Shown piece by piece: positions 8,631 through 17,844 of a stretch of 64,000 nucleotides of DNA. Location of the stretch: the NCBI GenBank assembly GCA_942490535.1, contig CALNXQ010000004.1, positions 248,001-312,000 of the forward strand, given 5' to 3'. A program made the position numbers and the translations under genes. The notes beneath the pieces were generated by a model. It had not been told where the DNA came from, made no database searches, and was given only the letters and a program-made list of their open reading frames with translations. Position 1 is the first letter of the stretch; each line of letters begins with the position of its first letter. Source of the stretch: JAEINY01 sp942490535. Lineage in GTDB: Bacteria > Bacteroidota > Bacteroidia > Bacteroidales > Marinilabiliaceae.

Positions 8631-8873
8631 AAATTAAGCAACATATGCCTTCAATAAAACGAAAGGTTTTCGCCAGGGCCGCATAACTGCCAAAAAAGCT
8701 AGGTGATGCACAAGAGTTGATTACATGTTGCCGCTTTTGCCTGACTCCCGGGGTTTTTTGCGGGAAATTCCATTTTGGCCATCCCCTTGGCCTCAAAACA
8801 CATTTGCTAGAGGATAGCTTGAATGGAGAAAATGGTGTTTGGGAGTTGTTATGTTAATATTTTGTGGAGCCTA

Positions 8874-9235
8874 TTGTAAACGCATCCCGCTCACCCGTTA
8901 ACGTGAAATCATCCCCCGGATAAACGTCCCGGTCACGCGTATTTTTATCCCAGTCATCGGGACGATTATCCCGGTCGCCCGGACGATTATCCCGCTCATC
9001 GGGACGATTATCCCGGTGACCTGTTTGCGAAAACAGGTGATTTTTCAACGTTTTTTGGTGCCCAGATAAGCTCAAAATACCCCCAAAAACGCATCCCGCT
9101 CACCCGGATGTTTATCCCGGTGACTCGTTAACGTAAAATCATCAGCCGGATAAACGTCCCGGTCATGCGTATTTTTATCCCGCTCATCGGGACGATTATC
9201 CCGCTCACCCGTTAACGTGTACGGGACAGCGGGGA
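8874..9235. repeat. Two-block field of 21-bp repeats upstream of RADAR
   Basis: Two blocks (about 8874-9025 and 9089-9235) are built on a strict 21-bp grid. At least four unit types recur in the same order in both blocks. One contains CGTTAACGT, one CCGGATAAACGTCCCGGTCA, one GCGTATTTTTATCCC and one CGGGACGATTATCCCG. The last is itself a dyad (CGGGA-N6-TCCCG) and occurs three times in a row in block 1. A 64-bp non-repeat stretch separates the blocks. On the minus strand, the 21-bp step would encode seven-residue repeats of the type RDNRPDE in both blocks, but no ribosome-binding or family evidence supports a gene. No transposase or CRISPR-like spacer pattern is present. Confidence 0.85.
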
Positions 9236-9491
9236 GGGCTTGTGGGGTAAGGGATGGCGGTGATTTGGAAGGGGGAGAGGTGTGCTTAAGAGGATGGGAA
9301 GGCTCTCACCCAAATTTATAAACCAATGGAAAGTCGGTTTGTGGCCATGGATAATTGGATAAAAATACTGAGATGCCTTCGAAAAAATAAAAAGCAAGGT
9401 GTGGCTCTCTACTAAATATTTTCTACTGTTTAATGGGAGCTAGTTGAATAAAATGTTATTTTTGAGTGAACAAACTCAAAAAGAAAAAAAC

Positions 9492-12071
9492 ATGGCCGAA
9501 AATACAAATTCATCGTATTCAAATACTGATGATAATTCAGAAAATATTCCTACAGCTACTTTAACCATTAATCTCAATGAAGAATACAAAATAAAGATTG
9601 AAGACTCCAGTAAGCTCGAATGTTCATTCTTTAAAGACATATATCTAAAAGCAGCTATAGCTACAGCTGACATAATTAAGCAATCAGAAGAAAATAGAGG
9701 AAAAAAGGCACAGGTTTTTTCAAATCAAGAGCAAGAGTATAATAATATTATCGCCTTTGTTGGGGATCGTGGTACAGGTAAAAGTTCAGCTATGATCACT
9801 TTTGCTAAATCTTTATTAGAATTAGAAACTACCGATGGCAGTCTATATTTAAATATCGATGGTTTTGATAAGATATATGCTAGACACTTTGAATCGTTAG
9901 AAGTAATTGATCCGTCTTTATTTGAAGAGGGAGAGAATATTTTTGAAGTGATATTGGCTCAAATGTTCTCAAAATTTCAAAAAAAGCTCAGCGAGACTAG
10001 AAATGACAATGATCTAAATCGTAAACGAGAAGTTTTAGGTCTTTTTGAACAGGTATATGAGAATTTACAAACTATTAAAAAAAATGGGCAAAAGTATGAT
10101 GGAGAGGCTTTAGAAACACTTCATAAGTTAGCCTGTGGTGCCAATCTACGTAAGAATTTCAAAGATTTGGTATCAGTTTATTTAAAATACTTAGGGCCCA
10201 ATGATAAGAAATCTCATCTTATTATACCTATCGATGATTTTGATCTAAATGTGAAAGCTGTCGCAGAAATGGCCGAACAGATACGAAAGTATTTAATGAT
10301 ACCAGAAGTGATAATATTCATGGCTGCAAATATGGAACAGTTGGCAGATGCAAAGGAACAAAATATTATTGAGCACTTTAAGTTATTGCGTGAAGTTAAA
10401 GGAGATGTTATAGATAGTAAGTTGTTGACAATGCAATATCTCTTAAAACTAATACCTTATGAGCGACAGTTAAAGATGCCTACGGCTAGTAATATACTAG
10501 ATGGTATTTCAGTAGAAATTAGAAAGGAGAGGGTCATTATTAATTCAAGTGATAGTGTTTTTGAATTTATTCAAGCTGTATTTCTGGAAAAAATTGGATT
10601 GATTATTACTAAAGATCAATTATTAAGATTACCAATAATACCCAAGACATTACGTGAGTATATTTCATTCTTATCTGCAATAAATGCAATAAAAGAGGAA
10701 TCGTCCAAGCCAGACGAAGACTTCATTAGTTTTTTTACGTCATTGTTTATAGAGAGAAATCGGAATGCGAAAGAAATTTTGTTGAGGATTAATCAGGAAC
10801 CATTAGATAGAAGAAATTGGTTGGTAATAAAAAGTTTTAATGAGGACTTAGATTTGAAATTAAAGTTAGGATTAATTAGAGAGGAATTAGGAGTTGAAAG
10901 TGATAAGTATATAGAGTTTATCTCCATTTGCGACAACAATAATAAACCTCATAATATTACTTTAGGGGACTTGCTTTTTTATTTTAAGGTAATAAATAGT
11001 ATTTCAAGTGAAAAATGGGTTGGTGAATTGATACAAATAATCAAGCTCCTTCATTCTATTAATTTATCTTGGTTTATAAAGCAGAGAAAGGATAAAGAAA
11101 TTGTGAGACTAACAAATGGGGGGATATATAATCAGGCTTTTAGACAATTGATACGTAATAAAAGAAGCCGGTTTGTAATAGATAATTTCAGGAAATTACA
11201 GATAGACAATATTGCTATTGAGAGTTTTCTAGGAGAAAAGAATAAAGCTTTAACGGGTGTTAAAGAAATTGAATGGCTTTCATATTTTATAGAATATCCT
11301 AAAGTAAGTAATTACAAACAGGATACAACTCCTTTTTATCTTAGGAGAATTGATATTGGTAGAGGTTCAATAATCTATAATCCCTACTTTAATATTTTGC
11401 AGTTTGTAATTGGATTGCATATGCCAAAAGATATCTTCCGTAAGACATTTGCAAATTATTATAAACAGGATAGTACGGATAAAGCTGGATACATTAAGAT
11501 TGCTAGGAAATCTTTGCTATTTGATATACAAAGATGGAAAAAGGCAAATGTGGCTGTATTACCCTTTTATAATCTTTTTCTTATGGAAGAATTATTTGAG
11601 ATGATAGATACAGATTATAAGGAGAAAGCAACAGGGTATAGCTCCTATTTTTCATATTTTACATTAAAAATAAAGGAATATTTTGAAAAATTAGAGGAAG
11701 TAGATGGCCAGTTTAAAAAAATATGCTTCTCAAGGACTTTTGCAAATTGCCCAATTATTTCGCCGATTTTAGAACAAAGCGAACAGTGTATAAGTGTACT
11801 TGATTCAATAAAGGGGATTAATGATGAAGAATTGGGGATTAATGAGAAACTCCAAAAGCTTTCAGATGAAATTACGAAAACTAGAATCGCAGATAAAAGT
11901 CTGTTGTCTTTTGTTAATAAGAAGATTGAGGAATTAATTGACGATAGTTCCCCAAAGAGTGTACTTTTAAGTCAAATTAAAAACTATATGGATAATGAAA
12001 ACTACAAAAGAGATGAATTCAAGGACTATGTGAAAGGAATTATTGAAAATCTAATTAATAAAAATGAATAA
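9492..12071 (+). CDS. rdrA: RADAR ATPase RdrA
   Basis: A large P-loop ATPase of about 859 residues from the ATG at 9492. Walker A is GDRGTGKSS at about 91-99 and Walker B is LIIPIDDFD with its aspartates near 248. RdrA is the ATPase of RADAR, which assembles with the deaminase RdrB and stops phage infection by adenosine deamination. The assignment rests on the ATPase core, its size and the overlapping rdrB-like gene. The gene is markedly more AT-rich than rdrB and the flanking genes, suggesting a different origin or constraint. The start is uncertain: an in-frame ATG at 9453 and a TTG at 9444 lie upstream, the latter six bases after GGAG. I prefer 9492 because MAENTNSS is a typical hydrophilic start. 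The gene overlaps rdrB by 8 bp. Confidence 0.9.
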   Translation: MAENTNSSYSNTDDNSENIPTATLTINLNEEYKIKIEDSSKLECSFFKDIYLKAAIATADIIKQSEENRGKKAQVFSNQEQEYNNIIAFVGDRGTGKSSAMITFAKSLLELETTDGSLYLNIDGFDKIYARHFESLEVIDPSLFEEGENIFEVILAQMFSKFQKKLSETRNDNDLNRKREVLGLFEQVYENLQTIKKNGQKYDGEALETLHKLACGANLRKNFKDLVSVYLKYLGPNDKKSHLIIPIDDFDLNVKAVAEMAEQIRKYLMIPEVIIFMAANMEQLADAKEQNIIEHFKLLREVKGDVIDSKLLTMQYLLKLIPYERQLKMPTASNILDGISVEIRKERVIINSSDSVFEFIQAVFLEKIGLIITKDQLLRLPIIPKTLREYISFLSAINAIKEESSKPDEDFISFFTSLFIERNRNAKEILLRINQEPLDRRNWLVIKSFNEDLDLKLKLGLIREELGVESDKYIEFISICDNNNKPHNITLGDLLFYFKVINSISSEKWVGELIQIIKLLHSINLSWFIKQRKDKEIVRLTNGGIYNQAFRQLIRNKRSRFVIDNFRKLQIDNIAIESFLGEKNKALTGVKEIEWLSYFIEYPKVSNYKQDTTPFYLRRIDIGRGSIIYNPYFNILQFVIGLHMPKDIFRKTFANYYKQDSTDKAGYIKIARKSLLFDIQRWKKANVAVLPFYNLFLMEELFEMIDTDYKEKATGYSSYFSYFTLKIKEYFEKLEEVDGQFKKICFSRTFANCPIISPILEQSEQCISVLDSIKGINDEELGINEKLQKLSDEITKTRIADKSLLSFVNKKIEELIDDSSPKSVLLSQIKNYMDNENYKRDEFKDYVKGIIENLINKNE

Positions 12072-14778
12072 CCTCCGAGCCACAATAGACACCCTCTTCC
12101 GGATGGTGCCTCCCGATCAGGTTATCCACAATCAATATCAACCAGATATTAAAAGGAACTACCATGAATCGGTTTGGAAGGAATCAAATATCCAACAATT
12201 ACTGTTTGAGCATTTACCTGGATATTCCCATACCGATGTGGATCATATTTGGCAGAAAATAGCCGAAGACTGGGGACGTAATAGTGAAAACAAACAAGAT
12301 GAGCAGGTGTCTGTTTTTCACTTATTGTATCATTTTTCCCATCAGGTGTTATGTCAGGATCGTAAAGAACCAGTTGTTGAATATCAACAACTCATGCGTT
12401 GGCGTCAGTTGAGTCACTTGTTGGGTGAGGACCTTTTCACTACTTGCTTCTTGGCTTATGAGGATGTGGTGAGTCGTCACCAACGAACATTTTTTGCCTG
12501 GCGCCCAGTCATTGGTAGTAATAATATTCGCTTGAAAAATCTACTTCATAAGGGCTTGGCCGAAAACCATTTTCATTTACAAGGTTCAGCGCCGCACTCC
12601 GATATCAGTTGGTTGGCGCTTATGAATAAGATCACCAATCGCAAGCAGCAATTCAACGATTTTTTACGGGATGGCGAGTTGGAAGTCACACCTTCTTTGG
12701 GTGTTGGTTCTCACCATCACGATTTGTATGTGTTGACCATGAAGGCTGCTACCATCCGCCTCTTTCTTTTTAAGGTGTTGAATGGTATTGCCATTGATAA
12801 AGTGGGGTTGTGGAGTGAACAAGGTTTAAATGAATTGTTGCAACCTAAGTCCACCCGCGAAGAGAGTAAATGGTTGATAGCTCAGTTGCCAGCCATACAG
12901 CGTTCCATAGATGTTAGCCGTGAAATGTATGGTTATCAATTGGACAAAAGTACAAAAGTGAGCCGTCCGGATTATTGGTTGTGTAAAGACTTGGACGAAA
13001 GCAATATTAATGGCAATGCATTACTGTGTGGTGAGCGTATTTTCCTGTATGAATGTTTCAAAGCCATTAAATGCAATAGGGCAGAGTTTACTAAGTATCA
13101 CGATCTTTTTTATACCTATCTCATTATAAAATCGCAATTCCGCGAGGAGATGATTCAACTCAATCCGCGGGTTGGTTTTCGTAATTTTGAGTTATACCAG
13201 GATCGGAAAATGGTTTTTCTGGAAGGAAGAGATATTTACCATCGTGCCATTTATAATATGGCTGTCAATACCAGTAGAGCCAATCAAAATATCAAGTCAT
13301 TTGAGGCAAGAGTTGCACCACGCAATAGTGTACCAGACATTAAAAAGCATCTGCATAAAATGGAGTGCGATATTAATACTAAGGTTTACACGCAAGCTAA
13401 TTACTCAGGAGTGGATCGTTACTTGGAGAAATATCAAACAAATGGGGGAGGTAAGAGCGATAATGAAAGCTTGTTTTATGTGTATCATTTTATTAAAAGG
13501 AAAGACAAAAATAAACTGAAAAGCCCCATTGAAATGGCAGTTGGTGATACGCAATGCCGTCATCACAAATTGCGGAAAGAGATTCAGCAGCAGGCATTGT
13601 CAATTGAAGCCTTTCGATCAGGTACTCATGAATTAACAAATAAACTTTTGGGTATTGATGCTGCGGCTTCGGAGTTAAATGCACGACCGGAAGTATTTGC
13701 CCATGCTTTTCGCTATTTGAAGCATTGCCGTGACAAAGGGCAATATAATCGACTCACTGAAAATGATCTTACTCCACCCTTAAAATCAACTTTTCATGCA
13801 GGGGAAGACTTTTGTGATTTGGTAGATGGCCTACGTGCCATCGATGAAGCCATCAAGTTTTTGGAGTTGGGTGAAGGAGATCGTTTGGGGCATGTCTTGG
13901 CATTGGGTATTGATCCGGCTGAATATTATAAAAGTAAGCATGGTACCATTATGTTGCCTAAGCAGTGGCATCTTGATAATTTGGTATGGCTGATATCGCG
14001 TGTGAATAAGTACAATTTGTATCAATTCTCTACTTTTTCCCAATACCTTCGCTGGGAATTTCAAACCTTGTACAATGAAATTTACCAGGAGATGTCGGTT
14101 GATGAGGAAGGAAAAGCCGAAGCTCATGTGATCACCCCAGAGTTGTATTACGAAGCATGGAAGTTAAGGGGGGATGATCCATTTAGATACCGCACCGATG
14201 ATGCCCATGAAGAGAAGCAGAGCATCACCTTTTGGGAGCGGTCTGGCATAAATGAACGCTATCCGGATAAAGGGGTAATCCGGAAATCACGGAAAGTGAA
14301 TCGACTTTACCGTGAATATCATTTTAACGCAAAAGTCAAGAAACGGGGCAATGAAATAAAGCGCTTCGAGGTAAAGTCGGAGTACATTAAACTGGTAACC
14401 GAAATCCAAAAACAGTTTCAGAAGGAAATTGCCAAACGACATTTGGGTATTGAAACGAATCCAAGTTCTAATTACTTAATAGGTACTTTTAGAAGGTATG
14501 ATAAACATCCCTTGTTGAAGTTTTACAATCTGGGTTTGGAGACCGATCCAGAAAAGATTAAAGATTGTCCACAGTTGTTTGTCTCAATCAATACTGATGA
14601 TCAAGGGGTGTTCAATACCTATTTGGAAAACGAATATGCCATCATGGCCTTGGCTCTTGAAAAGATGAAAGATGAAAATGGCGAGTCGCTGTATCATTCA
14701 GCTATGATTTACGATTGGCTGGACCGTATCCGCCAAATGGGGTTGGAGATGAGTTTTTTGAAACCTAATACTAGATAA
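12064..14778 (+). CDS. rdrB: RADAR adenosine deaminase RdrB
   Basis: A 904-residue protein with a split adenosine-deaminase active site. His169 and His171 are in ENHFHLQGS (the HxH metal motif), His578 in STFHAGEDF, His610 in GDRLGHVLALG, and Asp845-Asp846 in SINTDDQG. These match the metal ligands and catalytic residues of the ADA family, so the enzyme should be active. The long segment between the first and second motifs is characteristic of RdrB, which forms a large shell-like complex with RdrA. The substrate is adenosine in RNA and/or free (d)ATP, according to published RADAR work. Translation is coupled to rdrA through an ATGAATAA overlap. The SLATT gene follows after 8 bp. Confidence 0.95.
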   Translation: MNNLRATIDTLFRMVPPDQVIHNQYQPDIKRNYHESVWKESNIQQLLFEHLPGYSHTDVDHIWQKIAEDWGRNSENKQDEQVSVFHLLYHFSHQVLCQDRKEPVVEYQQLMRWRQLSHLLGEDLFTTCFLAYEDVVSRHQRTFFAWRPVIGSNNIRLKNLLHKGLAENHFHLQGSAPHSDISWLALMNKITNRKQQFNDFLRDGELEVTPSLGVGSHHHDLYVLTMKAATIRLFLFKVLNGIAIDKVGLWSEQGLNELLQPKSTREESKWLIAQLPAIQRSIDVSREMYGYQLDKSTKVSRPDYWLCKDLDESNINGNALLCGERIFLYECFKAIKCNRAEFTKYHDLFYTYLIIKSQFREEMIQLNPRVGFRNFELYQDRKMVFLEGRDIYHRAIYNMAVNTSRANQNIKSFEARVAPRNSVPDIKKHLHKMECDINTKVYTQANYSGVDRYLEKYQTNGGGKSDNESLFYVYHFIKRKDKNKLKSPIEMAVGDTQCRHHKLRKEIQQQALSIEAFRSGTHELTNKLLGIDAAASELNARPEVFAHAFRYLKHCRDKGQYNRLTENDLTPPLKSTFHAGEDFCDLVDGLRAIDEAIKFLELGEGDRLGHVLALGIDPAEYYKSKHGTIMLPKQWHLDNLVWLISRVNKYNLYQFSTFSQYLRWEFQTLYNEIYQEMSVDEEGKAEAHVITPELYYEAWKLRGDDPFRYRTDDAHEEKQSITFWERSGINERYPDKGVIRKSRKVNRLYREYHFNAKVKKRGNEIKRFEVKSEYIKLVTEIQKQFQKEIAKRHLGIETNPSSNYLIGTFRRYDKHPLLKFYNLGLETDPEKIKDCPQLFVSINTDDQGVFNTYLENEYAIMALALEKMKDENGESLYHSAMIYDWLDRIRQMGLEMSFLKPNTR

Positions 14779-14786
14779 TAATACAA

Positions 14787-15371
14787 ATGGCAGAAAGAGA
14801 AAAGTACTCAATCAAAGCCCAATGGCTCAATGATGAAATGGCAAAGGTACCCATTGACACAAGTGCCGTAAATGTTGTTAAAGGATTAATCAATAACACA
14901 GAAAAAACCATCGATTGGTATTGGGTGGGAAAAAACAGGAAGCGCAGAGTGGCGGTACCATTAAGGTTTTTCTCTCTTTTTATTGCAGGTGTGGGAGCCG
15001 TATTGCCCATCATTGATAGTATCGGATGGGGCTGCATAAAGGATGGTGTGGGGTTTAAATATTCAGTATTAATGTTTGTTATTGCAGGCGCTATTAATTT
15101 GTTTGATCGTTTCTTTGGCTTGTCAAGTGGTTGGATGCGTTATACTCTTACCGCCATGAAAATAGAGAAGAGCTTGAATGCTTATGTGCTTAATGTCTCT
15201 GATTTACTTATCAAGAAGAGTGCAAACATCAACCTTGAAATTTTAGAGTTAAGTCGTGCGTTTAGCAATGAATCATTTGACACGTTGATTGAAGAGACAG
15301 CTGAATGGGCAAGTGAATTCAGAAGGTCAATTGCTGATATTGAAAAGTTGATTAAATCCAAATCGAAATAA
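14787..15371 (+). CDS. rdrD: RADAR-associated SLATT-domain membrane protein (RdrD-like)
   Basis: A 194-residue protein with two hydrophobic helices (about residues 59-79 and 91-113) followed by a long helical, charged C-terminal region (ISLATT-like layout, with SGWMRYTLTAMKIEKSLNAY after the second helix). SLATT proteins are predicted pore-forming or membrane-damaging effectors in nucleotide-signalling defence systems, and a SLATT gene is the known accessory of a subset of RADAR loci. It starts 8 bp after rdrB, so it is in the same operon. A membrane effector role is inference. Family assignment is from topology and context rather than from a sharp motif. Confidence 0.82.
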   Translation: MAEREKYSIKAQWLNDEMAKVPIDTSAVNVVKGLINNTEKTIDWYWVGKNRKRRVAVPLRFFSLFIAGVGAVLPIIDSIGWGCIKDGVGFKYSVLMFVIAGAINLFDRFFGLSSGWMRYTLTAMKIEKSLNAYVLNVSDLLIKKSANINLEILELSRAFSNESFDTLIEETAEWASEFRRSIADIEKLIKSKSK

Positions 15372-15374
15372 ATA

Positions 15375-16151
15375 ATGAATATGGCCCGTCGCCTTTGGAC
15401 CCGTTCCGAACTAATTGCCGCTTTTAACCTTTATTGTCGCCTCCCCTTTGGCAAGATAGGGCATCGAAATCCACAGATCATTGAATTGGCAAATCTCATC
15501 CATCGCACACCCAGTGCGGTGGGATTAAAGCTGTCTAACTTCGCCAGTTTTGATCCAGTATTACAGAAACGCGGCATCAAAGGCATGGCCAATGCCGCCC
15601 GCGCCGATCGGGAGATATTCGTAGAATTCTACGCCAGCCAGGAAGAACTGGCTTTTGAAAGTGAGAAGGTACTGGCACAGTATGAGCAGCAAACCATTGA
15701 GCAAAAATACCAAAATGAATTACCAGAGTTGGCACACATGGTAGGTGAGGAGCGCAACTCTTATGTGAAGACGCGGGTGAATCAGCAGTTCTTTCGAGAG
15801 ATGGTATTATCGAATTACAACAGTGCGTGTGCCATCACTGGCATTAACATTTCATCTTTATTGGTGGCCAGTCATATTAAACCCTGGGCAGCTGATCAGC
15901 AGCAGCGTTTAAACCCGGCCAATGGCATTTGCCTGTCGTCGCTTTACGATAAGGCCTTTGACCGGGGGCTTCTTACCATCGATACTGATTATAAAATTGT
16001 GTTGTCCGGCCAAGTAAAGGAATACACTACCCAATCCTTTTATGCCACTCATTTTGGGATGGTGGAGCATCAATCCATTGCTTTACCCGGTAAATACTTA
16101 CCCAATGCAGAATTTCTGGAGTGGCACCGGGAAAATGTATTTGAGCGCTAG
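15375..16151 (+). CDS. HNH endonuclease following RADAR
   Basis: A 258-residue protein with a C-terminal HNH domain of the HNH_2 type. The motif cluster is CAITGINISSLLVASHIKPW at about 152-171, then RLNPANGICLSSLYDKAFDRGL, typical of these nucleases. The N-terminal half (SELIAAFNLYCRLPFGKIGH and RTPSAVGLKLSNFASFDP) resembles the putative DNA-recognition region often found with this HNH type. The start follows the SLATT stop by 3 bp, so the gene sits in the RADAR operon. An alternative start is ATG 15381. It is probably a DNA nuclease in defence. Whether it works with RADAR or is an independent passenger cannot be seen. A solitary module 1 repeat begins about 25 bp after the stop. Confidence 0.88.
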   Translation: MNMARRLWTRSELIAAFNLYCRLPFGKIGHRNPQIIELANLIHRTPSAVGLKLSNFASFDPVLQKRGIKGMANAARADREIFVEFYASQEELAFESEKVLAQYEQQTIEQKYQNELPELAHMVGEERNSYVKTRVNQQFFREMVLSNYNSACAITGINISSLLVASHIKPWAADQQQRLNPANGICLSSLYDKAFDRGLLTIDTDYKIVLSGQVKEYTTQSFYATHFGMVEHQSIALPGKYLPNAEFLEWHRENVFER

Positions 16152-16177
16152 TTTAGCTGTCTTGCATTTTGGAAATA

Positions 16178-16247
16178 TTCACCGCCAAGGCGCAGAGTCG
16201 CCGGGAAAAGAAAAAACCTTTGCGACTTCGCGTCTCTGCGGTTTTAT
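16178..16247. repeat. Solitary module 1 hairpin repeat
   Basis: A single copy of the module 1 inverted repeat (CACCGCCAAGGCGCAGAGTC to GCGTCTCTGCGG) lies just after the HNH gene. Its paired arms enclose AAAAGAAAAAACC. It might also act as a transcriptional stop for the RADAR operon, though there is no clean T-run. Confidence 0.75.
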
Positions 16248-16366
16248 AAAAAAAGTAGTTTGGTTGTCTTGTTACTCGAGGTTTGAATCTTGTTACTTTG
16301 TTTAAATGTGACGCATCGTCCGTTGACACGCCCCTAGCCAATGATTAGCTTGGCCACAAAAAAACA

Positions 16367-16684
16367 ATGGCTAATATTCGGTTTGAGTACCTTTATCGCG
16401 ACGAGTACAACTATAAAACCCTTGGCGAAGTCATTTTTGCCAATCCCAATGAAATACCTGTGGCAAGCATTCATCAACGCATCACTGCGTATCTGATGGA
16501 AGGGGCCTGGTTTTACCCTGAGCAATGGGGCATCCCCAAATTTAGTTTTCATCAGGTACCGGCCTTTGGAGCCCATGATTGGTTGTGGTACGAGTACGAT
16601 GTAGTCAGTGAGACGGGTGAGGCCGCCGGGGCTGGGCCACTTATTGAGGATTTTCTGCGGCGAATTGAGGCGCCGGGTTGTTAG
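16367..16684 (+). CDS. Conserved-looking hypothetical protein
   Basis: A 105-residue soluble protein rich in aromatic residues (FEYLYRDEYNYKTLGE near the start; GAHDWLWYEYDVV near residue 78). There is no signal peptide, membrane helix or motif I recognise. The composition and intact start suggest a real gene. It lies between the RADAR-HNH operon and the repeats ahead of Wadjet, so it is flanked by defence genes. I infer no function. It could be a small accessory or an orphan carried with the repeats. Confidence 0.6.
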   Translation: MANIRFEYLYRDEYNYKTLGEVIFANPNEIPVASIHQRITAYLMEGAWFYPEQWGIPKFSFHQVPAFGAHDWLWYEYDVVSETGEAAGAGPLIEDFLRRIEAPGC

Positions 16685-16689
16685 AGAAT

Positions 16690-17790
16690 GTTGCACAGAG
16701 TTACACGGAGGCCACATGGAGGTTCACAGAGTTGTATCTGTTAACTCCAAGGGAGCACTGATTACATAAGCGTTGGATTACCATGAATCATCACCGCCAG
16801 GACGCCGAGCCGCAAAGGAAAAAACGGTCTTTGCGACTTTGCGCCTCTGCGGTTCAATCTTTTACTTAACGCCTCTGCGGTTTACAAAAAACGCTGTCAC
16901 TCATTTGTGAAAATTTGCGCCATTTGTGGTTCATGAACGGTGTTGTGCTATTATATCACCGCCAAGACGCCGAGCCGCCAGGGAAAAACAGCCTTTGCGT
17001 CTTTGCGTCTTTGCGTCTCTGCGGTTCAATCTTTTACTTAACGCCACTGCGGTTTACAAAAATCGTTGTCACTCATTTGTGAAAATTTGCGCCATTTGTG
17101 GTTCAAAAACTGAGGTGTGTCTTTTATTCACCGCCAGGACGTTGAGCCGCCAAGGGAAAAAAAGTCTTTGCGTCTTTGCGTCTCTGCGGTTTAATCTTTT
17201 ACTTAACGCCTCTGCGGTTTACAAAAATCGTTGTCACTCATTTGTGAAAATTTGCGCCATTTGTGGTTCAAAAACTGAGGTGTGTCTTTTATTCACTGCC
17301 AGGACGCAGAGCCGCCAAGGGAAAAAAAGTCTTTGCGTCTCTGCGGTTCAATCTTTTACTTAACGCCTCTGCGGTTTATAAACAACGTTGTCGCTCATTT
17401 GTGAAAATTGGCGTCATTTGGGGTTCATGAACGGTGTTGTGCTATTATATCACCGCCAAGACGCAGAGCCACCAAGGGAAAAAACAGTCTTTGTGACTTT
17501 GCGGTTCAATCTTTTACTTAACGCCTCTGCGGTTTACAAAAAACGCTGACACTCATTTGTGAAAATTTGCGCCATTTGTGGTTCAAAAACTGAGGTGTGT
17601 CTTTTATTCACCGCCAGGACGTCGAGCCGCCAGGGAAAAACAGTCTTTGCGGCTTAGCGCTTCTGCGGTTTGAAAAAAAAGTATAAAACCTCCGTGCCTT
17701 TGAGTTTAAAAACGAAGTCACACAATTCATCAGCTCTGCGGTTCAATCATTTGCTTAACACCTCCGCAGATTACTATTTTCCTCTCGCTA
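16690..17790. repeat. Composite tandem repeat array D (units of 158-171 bp)
   Basis: The marker (A/G)CTCATTTGTGAAAATT recurs at 16899, 17070, 17235, 17393 and 17551, giving periods of 171, 165, 158 and 158 bp. Each unit has the module 1 hairpin (CACCGCCAAGACGCCGAGCC and relatives, closing with TCTCTGCGGTT). It also has a short extra CTTAACGCCTCTGCGG piece and module 2 in the opposite orientation to arrays A and B (TTTGCGCCATTTGTGGTTCA). Module 4 is absent. The array separates the RADAR and Wadjet operons. Open frames here (for example 16926-17363) are repeat artefacts. Confidence 0.9.
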
Positions 17791-17806
17791 ATCCCCCCGA
17801 AAATGC

Positions 17807-17814
17807 TAGTTTTG
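17807..17814 (+). promoter_or_regulatory. Possible -7 element of the Wadjet operon
   Basis: TAGTTTTG matches TAnnTTTG and lies 30 bp before the ATG at 17845. No matching TTTG was found at the proper distance upstream. The element overlaps the upstream ATG (17803), which argues for the downstream start of jetA. Confidence 0.45.
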
Positions 17815-17844
17815 TACTCTAAAGCAAAAAAGAAGGCCCATTTT

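Larger units (their letters stand above)
8304..9443. other. Long non-coding stretch upstream of RADAR
   Basis: About 1.1 kb without a convincing gene. It holds an inverted repeat at 8549-8630 and a 21-bp-periodic field at 8874-9235, described separately. The remaining sequence (8304-8540, 8640-8870 and 9240-9440) shows no recognised element. A promoter for the RADAR operon should lie in the AT-rich 9340-9450 part, but no clean TAnnTTTG was found. Confidence 0.5.

Noticed and set aside
8854..9075. Minus-strand frame encoding RDNRPDE-type heptads
   Set aside because: Not called as a gene: no ribosome-binding site or known family, and the signal is explained by the 21-bp DNA repeat. Kept as a finding because both blocks retain the frame.
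8874..9235. CRISPR array
   Set aside because: The units are contiguous 21-bp repeats without unique spacers, and no cas gene is in the window.
16926..17363. 145-codon open frame with internal peptide repeats
   Set aside because: It is generated by repeat array D. The repeated peptide follows the DNA period.
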